Shown: positions 34,062 to 42,558, numbered from the stretch's first letter. The stretch is 64,000 nt of DNA from Streptomyces barkulensis (GCF_002843305.1 NZ_PGSG01000106.1:47068-111067); one strand, 5' to 3'. Notes: generated from the sequence alone by a model not told the origin. Numbers and translations: made by a program.

Positions 34062-34754
34062 TCAGTCGGTCACGGTGATCTGCGAGGCGGGGTCGGTCGC
34101 GTCGGTGATGTCGTAGGTGGCGTTGAAGACGGAGCTGCTCGCGCTGGTCGGGCAGCCGAACCCGCCGACGACGTCGACGGGCACGGAGACGTTGGTGAAG
34201 GTGAGCTTGGAGGGCGCCCCGTTGGTCCAGGTGCCCGGGATCGAGGCGCCGGCGTCGGGCGCGGCGGTCACGGTGCAGTTGGCCAGGCCGCTGGTCTGGA
34301 CGACCAGTCCGCCGCTGGGCATGGACAGGGTCGCGGTGGACGGCGCCCCGTGCTGGACGGAGACGCCCCAGGAGCCGCTGGTGGTGACGGTGGCCCAGAC
34401 GCCCGGCATGCTGGTGCGGCAGGAGCTGTAGGTGGGCGCGGTGAGCGGGCCTCCGACCGGGCCGGCGGCGTTGTGGTTGTCCGGAGCGGCGGGGACGCGG
34501 TTGGCGTCGCCGGTTCCCGTGGGGGCGGAGCTGGAGACCGTGCAGGTCACCGTCACGACGCCGGCCTTGAAGGTGGCGCTGCCGTTGAGGTCGGCGGCGA
34601 AGTAGTGCCCGGCGGGGGTGACGGTCGTGGAGCCCGCGACGGCGGCCGGCTCGGCCGCGGCGGTGCCGCCCCCGGCCAGGGTCAGAGCGGCCGCGGCGGC
34701 CAGACCGGCGCCGATGGACAGGGGGGTGCGGGAACGTAATGCGCTGAGGGTCAC
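34062..34754 (-). CDS. Secreted protein of the DUF6230/DUF6114 gene set
   Basis: 230 residues. Signal peptide at about 1-35 (RSRTPLSIGAGLAAAAALTLAGGGTAAAEP). The mature part is Ser/Thr/Gly-rich and beta-like, with several paired cysteines (TCTVSSSAP, SSCRTSMPG, ANCTVTAAP, GFGCPTSA). The GTG start overlaps the DUF6114 stop. Gene order DUF6230-DUF6114-secreted protein recurs in Streptomyces; functions unknown. Extracellular location is inferred from the signal. Confidence 0.8.
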   Translation of the reverse strand: MTLSALRSRTPLSIGAGLAAAAALTLAGGGTAAAEPAAVAGSTTVTPAGHYFAADLNGSATFKAGVVTVTCTVSSSAPTGTGDANRVPAAPDNHNAAGPVGGPLTAPTYSSCRTSMPGVWATVTTSGSWGVSVQHGAPSTATLSMPSGGLVVQTSGLANCTVTAAPDAGASIPGTWTNGAPSKLTFTNVSVPVDVVGGFGCPTSASSSVFNATYDITDATDPASQITVTD

Positions 34755-35146
34755 GCTTCCTCCTCGACTAAGGGGGGGTTGGGGTGGGGGGATTGCGGCG
34801 CGGGCGCCGCCCTCGGCTGCCAGCCGAAGACGAGCCCGCCGCCGATGAGTCCGGCGACCGTCCCGATCAGGAAGCCGCCGAGATTGGACAGGACCAGCGC
34901 GGCCGCGGCGATCATGGCCGTGAGGATGCCGGTGAGGGTGCGGTAGTGCGGCGTGAACCAGGCCGACAGGCCCAGCACGATCAGTACGGCGCCCAGGAGG
35001 ACGGACATGGCGCCCGCGACTCCCTGGTGCAGCATGACCTTCATCGGGGCCAGGGGGATGACCGCGATCTCCACGCCGGCGGCGACGGTGACCAGCCCGC
35101 CCCAGAAGGGCCGGCCACGGCGCCAGCGCCGCCACCTCAGAAGCAT
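34751..35146 (-). CDS. DUF6114 membrane protein
   Basis: 131 residues, with four hydrophobic segments at about 13-33, 42-63, 70-90 and 90-108 and the RGRPFWGGLVTVAAGVEIAVIPLAP start typical of DUF6114. A short Pro-rich tail follows. It overlaps the DUF6230 gene upstream (10 bases) and the secreted-protein gene downstream (4 bases), so all three are co-translated. Function unknown. Confidence 0.85.
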   Translation of the reverse strand: MLLRWRRWRRGRPFWGGLVTVAAGVEIAVIPLAPMKVMLHQGVAGAMSVLLGAVLIVLGLSAWFTPHYRTLTGILTAMIAAAALVLSNLGGFLIGTVAGLIGGGLVFGWQPRAAPAPQSPHPNPPLVEEEA

Positions 35147-35757
35147 TCGCGCTTGCCCTTGGTGATCTTCATGCTGAGGTCGGCGAGCTTGAACGTGCCC
35201 GCGTTGGTCGCCCAGGCGGTCTGCTCCAGATCGCTGATCCTTATGGTGTCGGCCTGCTGGGAGAAGGCGTCCTGCATGCCCTGCCCGCCTTCGGGGCCCT
35301 TGTCCAGCGTGGAGGCGTCGCGGCCGATCTCGATGTTCTCGAACGAGGCGTCACCGGAGAGCTGGGTGGCGTCCACGAACAGGTCGGTGGCCTCCACCGG
35401 CTTGTCGCCGGTCCCGGCGGACAGCTTGAGCGAGATGTCGCCGAGCATGGGCAGGGTGGTGACGACGGACTGGCACAGGCTCTCCATCTCCGCCTTCTTG
35501 ATGCCGGTCACCGCGACGGGCAGCAGCTGGTCGCGGGCGTTGACGTCCACGCTGCCGTACTGCACGAAGCCCTCGCCGGTGAGCCGGTCCGCGGACACCT
35601 TGAACTGCTGGCCGGACACGGCGAACGACGCGGCGAGGGCTCCCTCGGCCAGCGCGACGGCCAGTACGCCGGTGACGGCGAAGCCGGGCACGCACACGGC
35701 GGCGAACCTGCGCCATCTGACGCGGCCGTCCACCGGTCTCTCCTGCTCGTCCTTCAT
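35137..35757 (-). CDS. DUF6230 family exported protein
   Basis: 206 residues. VRWRRFAAVCVPGFAVTGVLAVALAEGALAASFAVSG (about 13-50) is a signal or anchor. The rest is a soluble domain with FKVSADRLTGEGFVQYGSVDV and ADTIRISDLEQTAWATNAGTFKLADLSMKITKG, the DUF6230 pattern, and a C-terminal Cys. Start at MKDEQERPVDG; the longer in-frame start reads through simple repeats. Head of the DUF6230-DUF6114-secreted trio; a palindrome 200 bases upstream may control it. Confidence 0.85.
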   Translation of the reverse strand: MKDEQERPVDGRVRWRRFAAVCVPGFAVTGVLAVALAEGALAASFAVSGQQFKVSADRLTGEGFVQYGSVDVNARDQLLPVAVTGIKKAEMESLCQSVVTTLPMLGDISLKLSAGTGDKPVEATDLFVDATQLSGDASFENIEIGRDASTLDKGPEGGQGMQDAFSQQADTIRISDLEQTAWATNAGTFKLADLSMKITKGKRECF

Positions 35758-36099
35758 GAAACACCCTTCCGGCGGAGCCCGCGAACATCTCGCGGACGTG
35801 CCTGTGGCATACGGATTGCGAGGTTCTGTGCTGGTGCTTGCTGGTGCGGTGCTGGTGCTTGCTGTGCAAGGCGGGTGGACGCGGCCCGGTGACGGGCCGG
35901 CACCCGCGGTGGCGCGGCTCCACCCCGCGCCCGGCCGGGGCACACGGGGGCTCCTCCGGTATTAGTGAGCATGTCAATACCGGCGAGTAGGTTGACTGTA
36001 TGTACGCCACTGGTCACTGGCAAGGTTCCGCACAGCCCCTTTTCGGCCATTCGGCGGCCGTTCGGCGGCCCTCCGCCGGTTCTCCGTGAATCCGTGAAA
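35758..36099. promoter_or_regulatory. Upstream region of the DUF6230 operon with repeats and a palindrome
   Basis: No supported gene. Contains GTGCTGGTGCTTGCT-type direct repeats at about 35828-35865 and an inverted repeat CCGGTATT...AATACCGG (35956-35963 with 35976-35983). On the minus strand, TTGACA sits inside this palindrome, so it probably marks the operon promoter or operator. Confidence 0.5.
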
Positions 36100-36140
36100 G
36101 GGCCGGCCCCGGAACCCCTGAAGGGTTCCGGGGCCGGCCC
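36100..36140 (-). terminator. Terminator after the DUF4236 gene
   Basis: 18-base perfect stem with a 5-base loop, 36 bases past the minus-strand stop. Confidence 0.85.
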
Positions 36141-36176
36141 GGGGTACGTCGTGCGGCGCTCGGGGACGCCTCGGCC

Positions 36177-36386
36177 TCAGCGGCCGCCGCGGCGGCTCCG
36201 GCTCGTCGTCGTCCTGCGGTATCCGAACGGGCCGGGAAGGTTCATCGACCTGGTGCGCCGTCCCCCGGACCCGAACGTGTACCTGGGGCCCTTCCCCTTG
36301 CCCAGGCTGAGCGACCAGGAACGGCGGTTGCGGTTCAGTCGCACTCCGGGCAGGATCCGGATGCTCTTGCGGAACGTGACGGCCAT
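36177..36386 (-). CDS. DUF4236 small basic protein
   Basis: 69 residues starting MAVTFRKSIRILPGVRLNRNRRSWSLSLG, matching the DUF4236 pattern (FRKSI.I.PGVRLN...S.S.G..G), with a strongly basic C terminus. Function unknown. A GAGGAGG-type ribosome binding site lies just upstream of the ATG. A strong terminator follows. Confidence 0.88.
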   Translation of the reverse strand: MAVTFRKSIRILPGVRLNRNRRSWSLSLGKGKGPRYTFGSGGRRTRSMNLPGPFGYRRTTTSRSRRGGR

Positions 36387-36485
36387 ACGGTCCTCCTCGG
36401 CTCGGCTGTCTGCGGCGTACCCGGCGGCGAACCGCCCCGCCGGGTACGGATGTTGCCCGTATGCCCGACTTAGGCTCCGCCGAAC

Positions 36486-36791
36486 TCAACCGCCTCCGTC
36501 CTCCCCGCCGCTCTCCCCCTCCCCCGGCGGGGCGGCGCGGCGGGCCGCCTCCGCCAGGGCCTGCTCCCTGCTCATCCCGACGAGCACTGCGGCCGGGACC
36601 GCCGCCGCGGCGCAGCCGCCGTCGTGGTCGTACGCCAAGTCGTCCCAGAAGTCCCGCCTGCGCAGGGACCACACGCGCGGACGCACCGTCAGCGGACGCC
36701 CGCGCAGCAGCAGCGGCCCCCCGCACACACAGCAGTGCGTCACCTCCGGCTCCCACGGGCCGCCGACGGCGCGCACGACGGACTCAGACAT
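36486..36791 (-). CDS. Small putative zinc-binding protein
   Basis: 101 residues. CCVCGGPLLL near residue 20 looks like a zinc knuckle; RRRDFWDDLAYDHDGGCAAAAVPAAVLVGMSREQAL follows. Family not recognised. Start MSESVVRAVGG overlaps the stop of the upstream membrane-protein gene by eight bases, indicating coupling; the in-frame start at 36842 would overlap far more. Function unknown. Confidence 0.65.
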   Translation of the reverse strand: MSESVVRAVGGPWEPEVTHCCVCGGPLLLRGRPLTVRPRVWSLRRRDFWDDLAYDHDGGCAAAAVPAAVLVGMSREQALAEAARRAAPPGEGESGGEDGGG

Positions 36792-37413
36792 CACGCCCCT
36801 CCCTCCTGCCCTCTCCCCGGCCTGTCTCTCTCCGCCCGTCATCTCCCCCGCCGGCCCGGGCGGCGCGCAGCAGCGCCCTGCGCGTCCACCACTCCCGCAG
36901 CGTCCATTCCAGCTCCGCCAGGGCGCCGGCCGCCAGCACGGCGCTCGCCGCCCAGCGGCACGCCGCGTGCCAGAACGAGGCGCCCTCGGGGGCCGCGAGG
37001 GCCAGCGCCCCGCCCGCGCCCAGCAGGGCGATCCCCAGGTTGTAGGTCAGGGCCGCGCGGCGGCTCAGCCGCAGCCACTCCCCGAAGTGGCGGCGCTGCT
37101 CGCGGCGCAACAGCTCGGCGGAGGGCCTGAGGGAGTCCGGCGGGTGCCAGGACTCCACGTCCGCAGGGGAGTAGAGGTGACGGCGGGAGTGGAAGCCGTA
37201 CTGCACGCTGCCGACGAGCGCGGCGAAGGCGAGGGTGAGCAGCAGCATCGCCGGCCCGGGCCAGCGGAACTTCTCCGCGTCCGCGCCCAGTACGCCGACG
37301 GTGGCGATGCAGGCGCCGGCCAGCAGCGGAGCGGCGACGAAGTGGGCCGCCTCGGAGGCGCCGGCCTGTCCCAGCGGCACCGGTCTGCCCCAACTCCCCT
37401 GTCCCTCGGCCAT
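36784..37413 (-). CDS. Membrane protein of unknown function
   Basis: 209 residues starting MAEGQGSWGRPVPLG, with four predicted hydrophobic segments at about 25-48 (AAPLLAGACIATVGVLG), 55-75, 115-135 and 145-165. The polar basic tail is RRETGRGEGRREGRDV. A cytoplasmic loop contains HLYSPADVESWHPPDSLRPSAELLRREQ. No catalytic motif. Translationally coupled to the small zinc-knuckle protein. Resembles generic Streptomyces membrane proteins. Confidence 0.7.
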   Translation of the reverse strand: MAEGQGSWGRPVPLGQAGASEAAHFVAAPLLAGACIATVGVLGADAEKFRWPGPAMLLLTLAFAALVGSVQYGFHSRRHLYSPADVESWHPPDSLRPSAELLRREQRRHFGEWLRLSRRAALTYNLGIALLGAGGALALAAPEGASFWHAACRWAASAVLAAGALAELEWTLREWWTRRALLRAARAGGGDDGRRETGRGEGRREGRDV

Positions 37414-37520
37414 GTTCGCCCCCGCTTCTCCCCCGCGCCGTTCCCGCACCAGTGTCCCGGTCGAGGGCACGACGGGTAAAGCGCCCTCCGGCCCGGCGGC
37501 CGCCCTCTCCTGCCGGCGCG

Positions 37521-38186
37521 CTACCGGGGTGTGGTGATCAGCAGCGAGTTGGACACGACGGGGACGGGCGAGGGCAGGTCCACATAGGCGGTCTCGGGAT
37601 CCCTGCCCGCCTTCACCTCGCGGTAGGTGGCGTCGTCCATCAGGACGGCGATCAGGGATCGCTCGGACCCAGGCGCGGTGGTGCTGAGATCCGCGTCGTA
37701 GGTGTACCGTCCCGGCCCCTGCCGCCCCAGCTCGTACCTCAGGGTGTAGTGGACGCGCGGCCGGCCCGGATCACCGGTCTCCTTGCGCACCACCCACGAC
37801 AGGCGGTCCCCCGGACCGACCTCGCACCTCACCGTGGCCACCGCGTGCGCCCCGGAACGGGTCGGTTCCCCCTTGAGCTCGATCAGCACCTGCCGGTCGT
37901 CCGACGCCTCGCAGCGGGGCGCGGACCCCGGCCGGCCGGAGACCTCGGCCGGAGGCGGGCGGATGCCGTCCGCCGACGACGGGGCAGAACCGTTCTCCTC
38001 GGAGCCGAACAAGTCGTAGATCCCCTGCCAGAGCCCCAAGGTCTGGCCCACAAGCGCCACAACGGCCATGCCCATCATGCAGAAACCGATGATCCTCCTG
38101 CCCAACGGCCCGACGGTGGCGTTCTGCCCGCCGTCGAGGGCGGATTCGGGTGTCTCCTGCGAGCCGGCCGCCTCGTCATCACGCAT
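37521..38186 (-). CDS. Single-pass membrane protein with C-terminal extracellular domain
   Basis: 221 residues. Cytoplasmic N terminus about 30 residues, membrane helix GRRIIGFCMMGMAVVALVGQTLGLW (about 32-56), then an extracytoplasmic domain with two Cys (RCEASDDRQ, VRCEVGPGD) that may form a disulfide. Family not recognised. ATG start preceded by GGGGATAACGCC, a weak site. Divergent from the YcxB-like gene. Confidence 0.65.
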   Translation of the reverse strand: MRDDEAAGSQETPESALDGGQNATVGPLGRRIIGFCMMGMAVVALVGQTLGLWQGIYDLFGSEENGSAPSSADGIRPPPAEVSGRPGSAPRCEASDDRQVLIELKGEPTRSGAHAVATVRCEVGPGDRLSWVVRKETGDPGRPRVHYTLRYELGRQGPGRYTYDADLSTTAPGSERSLIAVLMDDATYREVKAGRDPETAYVDLPSPVPVVSNSLLITTPR

Positions 38187-38297
38187 ACCGGCGTTATCCC
38201 CTCCGGACACACCGGTCAGCCACAACCGACAGGGGGACGCACGGAGCCCGGGGTCCTGGTCAAGGCGATCCGCCGGGGGCAGCTACGATCCCGCTCC

Positions 38298-38852
38298 ATG
38301 CAGAACGAGGAGCGGGAGGCGGCCCCGGTATCGGCCGACATCGAGCTGACCTATCTGCCGACGCGGGCCGACATGGCCGAGGCCCTGCGCGCACGGTCCG
38401 GCTCCTCCGCGCACTGGTGGCGTCTTCCACTGATCGCCGGGCTGATCACGGCGGCCGTCCTTGTGGCCCTCCTGACGCTCTCGGCACCCAAGGGGGTGAC
38501 CGTGCTGGTGGCCGTAGCCTTGTGCCCGATTCTGGGGAGTCTCGTGGGCGGGTGGGTGAACCAGCTGCACCGGGTGCGGCAAATGACCGGGTATGCGCGT
38601 TCCCAGGGCGAGTACACCATGCGGGCGGACGACACCGGCGTACACGCCGCCACGGCACTCGTGGAGACCACGATCCCGTGGGCGTCGTTCCGCCACTACA
38701 TCGAGACGGCGAACCTCTTCATACTGGTCATCGACGACACGGTGGGCGGAATGGCCCTGCTGCCGAAGCGCGGACTGCGCGACGGGGCGGGCCCCGACGG
38801 GATACGGGCGGTCGTGGCGCGGCACCTCGAACCGCTTCCGTCCAGCGTCTGA
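38298..38852 (+). CDS. YcxB-like membrane protein
   Basis: 184 residues. Two adjacent hydrophobic segments at about 43-65 and 70-88 form a hairpin anchor. The C-terminal soluble part (about 100-180: YTMRADDTGVHAATALVETTIPWASFRHYIETANLFILVID and LLPKRGL) matches the YcxB-like C-terminal domain. Function unknown. ATG taken as the first good start. Confidence 0.75.
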   Translation: MQNEEREAAPVSADIELTYLPTRADMAEALRARSGSSAHWWRLPLIAGLITAAVLVALLTLSAPKGVTVLVAVALCPILGSLVGGWVNQLHRVRQMTGYARSQGEYTMRADDTGVHAATALVETTIPWASFRHYIETANLFILVIDDTVGGMALLPKRGLRDGAGPDGIRAVVARHLEPLPSSV

Positions 38853-38981
38853 CCGGGCAGCGAAACGGCCAGTCAGGGCCGCCGGCCTGAACCGACGACC
38901 CCACGCCGGCGGCCCGTGGCCGAACGCCCCGACGGTCACGATCAGGGTGGCCATGACCGGTGATCGTAGAGGGGTCGGCAT

Positions 38982-39028
38982 GCCTGTGCCCCGTACTTCC
39001 AAGGGAGTCGGGAGCACAGGGCACAGGC
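38982..39028. terminator. Hairpin between convergent YcxB-like and DUF397 genes
   Basis: 10-base stem (38982-38991 with 39019-39028) with a 27-base loop, in the 188-bp convergent gap. Confidence 0.4.
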
Positions 39029-39040
39029 GCGATGTGAACG

Positions 39041-39253
39041 TCAGACGTGCGAGCGGGACGCCAGGCCGAGGAAGGACGTCCAGGCGTCCGGGCCGACCTC
39101 CAGACCGGGCCGGGCGGTGTCCTTGGAGTCCCGTACGCGGACGCTCTCGGGACGGGCGGCGACCTCGACACACTGGCCGCCCTCACCGCTGCTGTAACTG
39201 CTCTTGAACCAAGCCGGTTCCGCCGTGCTCGGCTTCGACTCCCGATTCCTCAT
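39041..39253 (-). CDS. DUF397 protein
   Basis: 70 residues with AWFKSSYSSGEGGQCVEVAARPESVRVRDSKD, the DUF397 signature. These small proteins pair with Scr1/BldD-like helix-turn-helix proteins in Streptomyces and are proposed to antagonise them, in a toxin-antitoxin-like or morphogenesis-linked way. The ATG overlaps the stop of the HTH gene (ATGA), confirming the pair. Confidence 0.93.
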   Translation of the reverse strand: MRNRESKPSTAEPAWFKSSYSSGEGGQCVEVAARPESVRVRDSKDTARPGLEVGPDAWTSFLGLASRSHV

Positions 39254-40092
39254 GTCTCTCCCAGCAACCTCTCGACGAAGGCCATGGACTCACTCGGAGT
39301 AAGCGCCTGAGCACGGATGATCCCATACTGCACTTCGAGTTCACGGACAGACTTCCGCTCCGTGTAGAGGGTGCCGCTTTTCTGCACCTCGGCGTAGGCG
39401 ATACGTCGTCCCTCGCTGGTCTCGATCAGGGTGAACGGTCCGGCGAGGCCGACATGCTCCTCACAGTCCGTCGGCATCACCTGTACGACCACGTCACGCC
39501 TCCGCCCGACCTGGAGGATTCGCTCCAACTGGCCTCTCATGACACGGCGACCACCGATGGGCCGTCGTAGCACCGCCTCTTCGATGACGTAACTCATCAA
39601 CGGCGTGGACCCCCTGGTGAAGATCTCCTGCCGGGCCATACGGGCCGCCAGGCGCCGCTCGACCGTCTCCTCGTCCAGCGCGGGCTGGTGCATCTCGAAG
39701 ACACATCGCGCATAGTCCTCCGTCTGCAACAGGCCGTTGACCACGTGCGTGTCGTAGAAGTGCAGCTCGACGGCTTCCCGCTCCAGCGTCGCCGCCCCCT
39801 GGAAGAACAGCGGATAGCGGGCCTTGCGGATCTCCTCCTTCATCTCCTTGAGGACTTCGCTCGCGTCCAGCATCTCGTCGGCCTTGTCGATGAAGTGGTC
39901 CGACGGGATGCGCCGTCCCTGTTCGATCGAGGCGATCGTCGCGGGCGAGTAGCCCGTCACCAGGCCGAGTTGCTCACGGTTCATGCCCAGGCGCATCCGG
40001 AACCGCTTCACCTGGCGGCCGAACACGTACAGCACCCCCGTGCCGCGTTCGAACTCGAGCTGTGTGTCGTCGTCAGTGCCGACTTCGGTCAT
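39250..40092 (-). CDS. Helix-turn-helix regulator, Scr1-type partner of DUF397
   Basis: 280 residues. An N-terminal HTH_31/Xre domain at about 20-75 (QVKRFRMRLGMNREQLGLVTGYSPATIASIEQGRRIP) is followed by the DUF5753/Scr1-like C-terminal domain (VNGLLQTEDYARCVF, ARMARQEIF, MPTDCEEHVGLAGPFTLIE, REYGIIR-like end). DNA-binding regulator typical of the paired HTH/DUF397 modules of streptomycetes. Start MTEVGTDDD with GGAAGGGG upstream. Possible autoregulation through 12-bp direct repeats 60-95 bases upstream. Confidence 0.92.
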   Translation of the reverse strand: MTEVGTDDDTQLEFERGTGVLYVFGRQVKRFRMRLGMNREQLGLVTGYSPATIASIEQGRRIPSDHFIDKADEMLDASEVLKEMKEEIRKARYPLFFQGAATLEREAVELHFYDTHVVNGLLQTEDYARCVFEMHQPALDEETVERRLAARMARQEIFTRGSTPLMSYVIEEAVLRRPIGGRRVMRGQLERILQVGRRRDVVVQVMPTDCEEHVGLAGPFTLIETSEGRRIAYAEVQKSGTLYTERKSVRELEVQYGIIRAQALTPSESMAFVERLLGET

Positions 40093-40152
40093 GCCGTCCC
40101 CTTCCGTCACCGGGCGCAACGCGGCTCCGCCGCGTCACGACACGGCGCGGAT

Positions 40153-40186
40153 CGCGTACAACGGCCACCGGAACGCGTACAACCGG
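40153..40186. promoter_or_regulatory. Direct repeats spaced two helical turns in the HTH/solenoid divergent region
   Basis: CGCGTACAACGG (40153-40164) and CGCGTACAACCGG (40174-40186) are repeated with a 21-bp period, 61 bases upstream of the HTH start and 70 bases upstream of the divergent gene. Candidate operator for the HTH regulator. Confidence 0.45.
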
Positions 40187-40255
40187 CTCGTGCGGCCCGT
40201 GTCCCTCGTGGCCGCCCGGGGCAACTGCCCGGCCGCGCGCGGGCGTCCTCGGGGC

Positions 40256-42151
40256 ATGACGTCTTCGAGGTCCGGCCCGTCCCCGGCGCTGGTCTTCTGG
40301 CCGCACTGCGGCCGGGGAGCCGACTCCGCCGCACCGGCCGGCTGCCCCGGCATCCTCCTGCCCGGGCACAGCACATGCCTGGCGCACCTGGACGATGCCG
40401 ACCGCACCGCCCACCTGGCCGCTCTGTCGCCCGGCGACGACATCGACCTCCGCGGCACGTCCTTCACCCAGGACCTGCTGAACGAGCTGTTACGCGCGCT
40501 CACCGACCCCGCCACCGACCGGCCCCGCCTCGGCGCCCTCCTGCTCGAAGGGGCGTACTTCGACGGCGGCCTCCGGTTCGACGGCGCGGACCTCGGCGGC
40601 GACCTGCGGCTGGAAGGTGCGCGCGTCGACGGCGACGTCTCCATCGGCGGAGTGAGCGTCGGTGGCGAGATCTCGTTCCACGAGGCGCGGATCGACGGCG
40701 ACGTGCTGCTCGGCGGGACGGAGACCGAGGGCGACCTCTCGTTCCAGCAGGCACGGATCGGCGGCCACAGCCTGCTCACCAAAGTGCGAACCGGCGGCGA
40801 CCTGCTGTTCGTCCGGACGGAGATCGGCGGCTACGTCATGGTCGGCGAGACCGCGGCGGACGGGGGCGCGCAGTTCTACGACGCCAGGATCGGCGGACCC
40901 GTCCAGTTCCTGCACACACGGATCGGCGGCTCCGCCGGGTTCGCCTGGGCGCGGGTCGACGGACACCTCTCGTTCCACGACGCACAGGTCGGCGGGCGCG
41001 CGTGGTTCACCGGGACGGTGATCGGCGGCGACGCCCGGTTCGCGGGGATGGCCTTCGAGCGCACCACCAAACTGGGGCCGCTGGTGTGCGCGGGAACGCT
41101 GGATCTGTCGGAGGCGGTGTTCGGAACCGCCGTGACCGTCGAGGCGGCGGCGAAGGCCGTACGGTGCAGGCGGACGCGGTGGACCTCCACCGCCGCGCTG
41201 CGGCTGCGGTACGCCGAGGTGGACCTGAGCGACGCGGTGCTGGAGTACCCGGTCGGCGTCGCCGCCCACGCCCGGCCCTTCGCCGCACACCGTTCGAAGG
41301 TTCCCGAGCCCGGCCTGACCGATCCCCGGGTACGCGTCGTGTCGCTGCGGGGCGTGGACGCGGCGCATCTGATGCTCACCGGCACCGACCTCACCGACTG
41401 CCTCTTCGCCGGGACCGTCCACCTCGACCAGCTGCGGCTGGAGGGGCACTGCCGCATGGCGGCGGCCCCCGCCGGGCTGCGCCGGCGCGGGCTGCTGCCG
41501 GTGCGCTGGACACCGCGCCGCACCCTGGCCGAGGAGCACCACTGGCGTGCCGCGCACGGCGGGCACGGAAGCGGCTGGACGCCCGCGCCGCGCGGGGAGG
41601 AGGCGCTGGAGCCGGCCGTACTGGCGCCGGTGTACCGCCAGTTGCGCAAGGCGCTGGAGGAGGGCAAGGACGAGCCCGGAGCGGCCGACTTCTACTACGG
41701 CGAGATGGAGATGCGCCGCCACGACCCCGGCACCCCGGGGGCCGAGCGCGCCCTGCTCGCCGCGTACTGGGCGGTGTCCGGGTACGGGCTGCGCGCGGCC
41801 CGCGCGCTGGGCTGGCTGGGAGCGGCGATGCTGGCCACCGTCGTGCTGCTGATGGGCTTCGGGATCCCCGAGGACTCCCCGAAGCAGGAGGCGGCCGGCA
41901 CCGTGCCGCCCGGCGGCGGCACGGTCACCCTCACCATCGACAAGGCGGACCCGCGAAACCCCACCGGGGACAGGTTCACCGGCGAGCGTTTCGAGAAGGC
42001 GCTGAACGTCACGCTCGACTCGGCGGTGTTCCGCTCCTCCGGGCAGGACCTGACCACGACGGGCACCTACACCGAGATGGCCTCCCGCCTCGTCGAGCCC
42101 GTCCTGCTGGGCCTGGCGGTCCTGGCCGTCCGCAACCGCGTCAAACGCTGA
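40256..42151 (+). CDS. Repeat-rich (beta-solenoid-like) membrane protein
   Basis: 631 residues. Residues about 60-300 carry many short repeats of the form (L/I)GGD(L/V)xFxxARIxG, for example GGLRFDGADLGGDLRLEGARVDGDVSI, giving a right-handed beta-helix or pentapeptide-like solenoid. A second region (360-440) continues with DLTDCLFAGTVHLDQLRLEG. An Arg/Glu-rich cytoplasmic segment follows (YRQLRKALEEGKDEPGAADFYYGEMEMRRHD), then helix GWLGAAMLATVVLLMGFGI and a C-terminal hydrophobic helix. Related proteins combine pentapeptide repeats with a C-terminal ion-channel-like membrane part. Function unknown. ATG at 40256 chosen where conserved-looking sequence begins; an upstream start is possible. 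Confidence 0.75.
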   Translation: MTSSRSGPSPALVFWPHCGRGADSAAPAGCPGILLPGHSTCLAHLDDADRTAHLAALSPGDDIDLRGTSFTQDLLNELLRALTDPATDRPRLGALLLEGAYFDGGLRFDGADLGGDLRLEGARVDGDVSIGGVSVGGEISFHEARIDGDVLLGGTETEGDLSFQQARIGGHSLLTKVRTGGDLLFVRTEIGGYVMVGETAADGGAQFYDARIGGPVQFLHTRIGGSAGFAWARVDGHLSFHDAQVGGRAWFTGTVIGGDARFAGMAFERTTKLGPLVCAGTLDLSEAVFGTAVTVEAAAKAVRCRRTRWTSTAALRLRYAEVDLSDAVLEYPVGVAAHARPFAAHRSKVPEPGLTDPRVRVVSLRGVDAAHLMLTGTDLTDCLFAGTVHLDQLRLEGHCRMAAAPAGLRRRGLLPVRWTPRRTLAEEHHWRAAHGGHGSGWTPAPRGEEALEPAVLAPVYRQLRKALEEGKDEPGAADFYYGEMEMRRHDPGTPGAERALLAAYWAVSGYGLRAARALGWLGAAMLATVVLLMGFGIPEDSPKQEAAGTVPPGGGTVTLTIDKADPRNPTGDRFTGERFEKALNVTLDSAVFRSSGQDLTTTGTYTEMASRLVEPVLLGLAVLAVRNRVKR

Positions 42152-42202
42152 CCCGGAAGGCATGTCTGCGGCTCATGACGTCAGCCGGAGACGGAACTGT
42201 AC

Positions 42203-42226
42203 GCGGTGATCGGGTGTGATCACCGC
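42203..42226 (+). terminator. Hairpin after the solenoid protein gene
   Basis: 9-base inverted repeat GCGGTGATC...GATCACCGC, 52 bases past the stop. Confidence 0.5.
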
Positions 42227-42255
42227 GGTGGCGAGACGACCGCCCGGGCCCGCCC

Positions 42256-42510
42256 GGAGCAGACCGCCACGGACCGGACCCGGTCGACGTCGTTCCCGTA
42301 TCCGAGCCCAGGACGGCGGCGAAGGACCGTGTGCACCTCGACCTGCTGCCGTACCCCGGTGACGACAAGGAGGCGGAGGTGGCCCGGCTGCGGGCCCCGG
42401 TCGCCACCGACCTCAACCTCGGCCGGGGCGATGTGCCGTGGAGAGCCCTGACCGACCCGGAGGGCAACGAGTTCTGCCTGCTCAAGGCCCGCCTCGGCCC
42501 GCTCCGACGT
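42256..42510 (+). pseudogene. Truncated VOC/glyoxalase-like gene remnant
   Basis: The frame containing 42331 reads DPVDVVPVSEPRTAAKDRVHLDLLPYPGDD and GRGDVPWRALTDPEGNEFCLLKA, the C-terminal half of a VOC (glyoxalase/dioxygenase fold) protein with its metal-site Glu in DPEGNEFC. The N-terminal half is missing, no proper start is present, and the frame runs on without a family-like end. It marks the left edge of the biosynthetic region. Confidence 0.65.
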
Positions 42511-42558
42511 TCTCCGGTCGGCGGCGGCGCCGGACCGCGAGCCGGCCGCCGACGCGGG

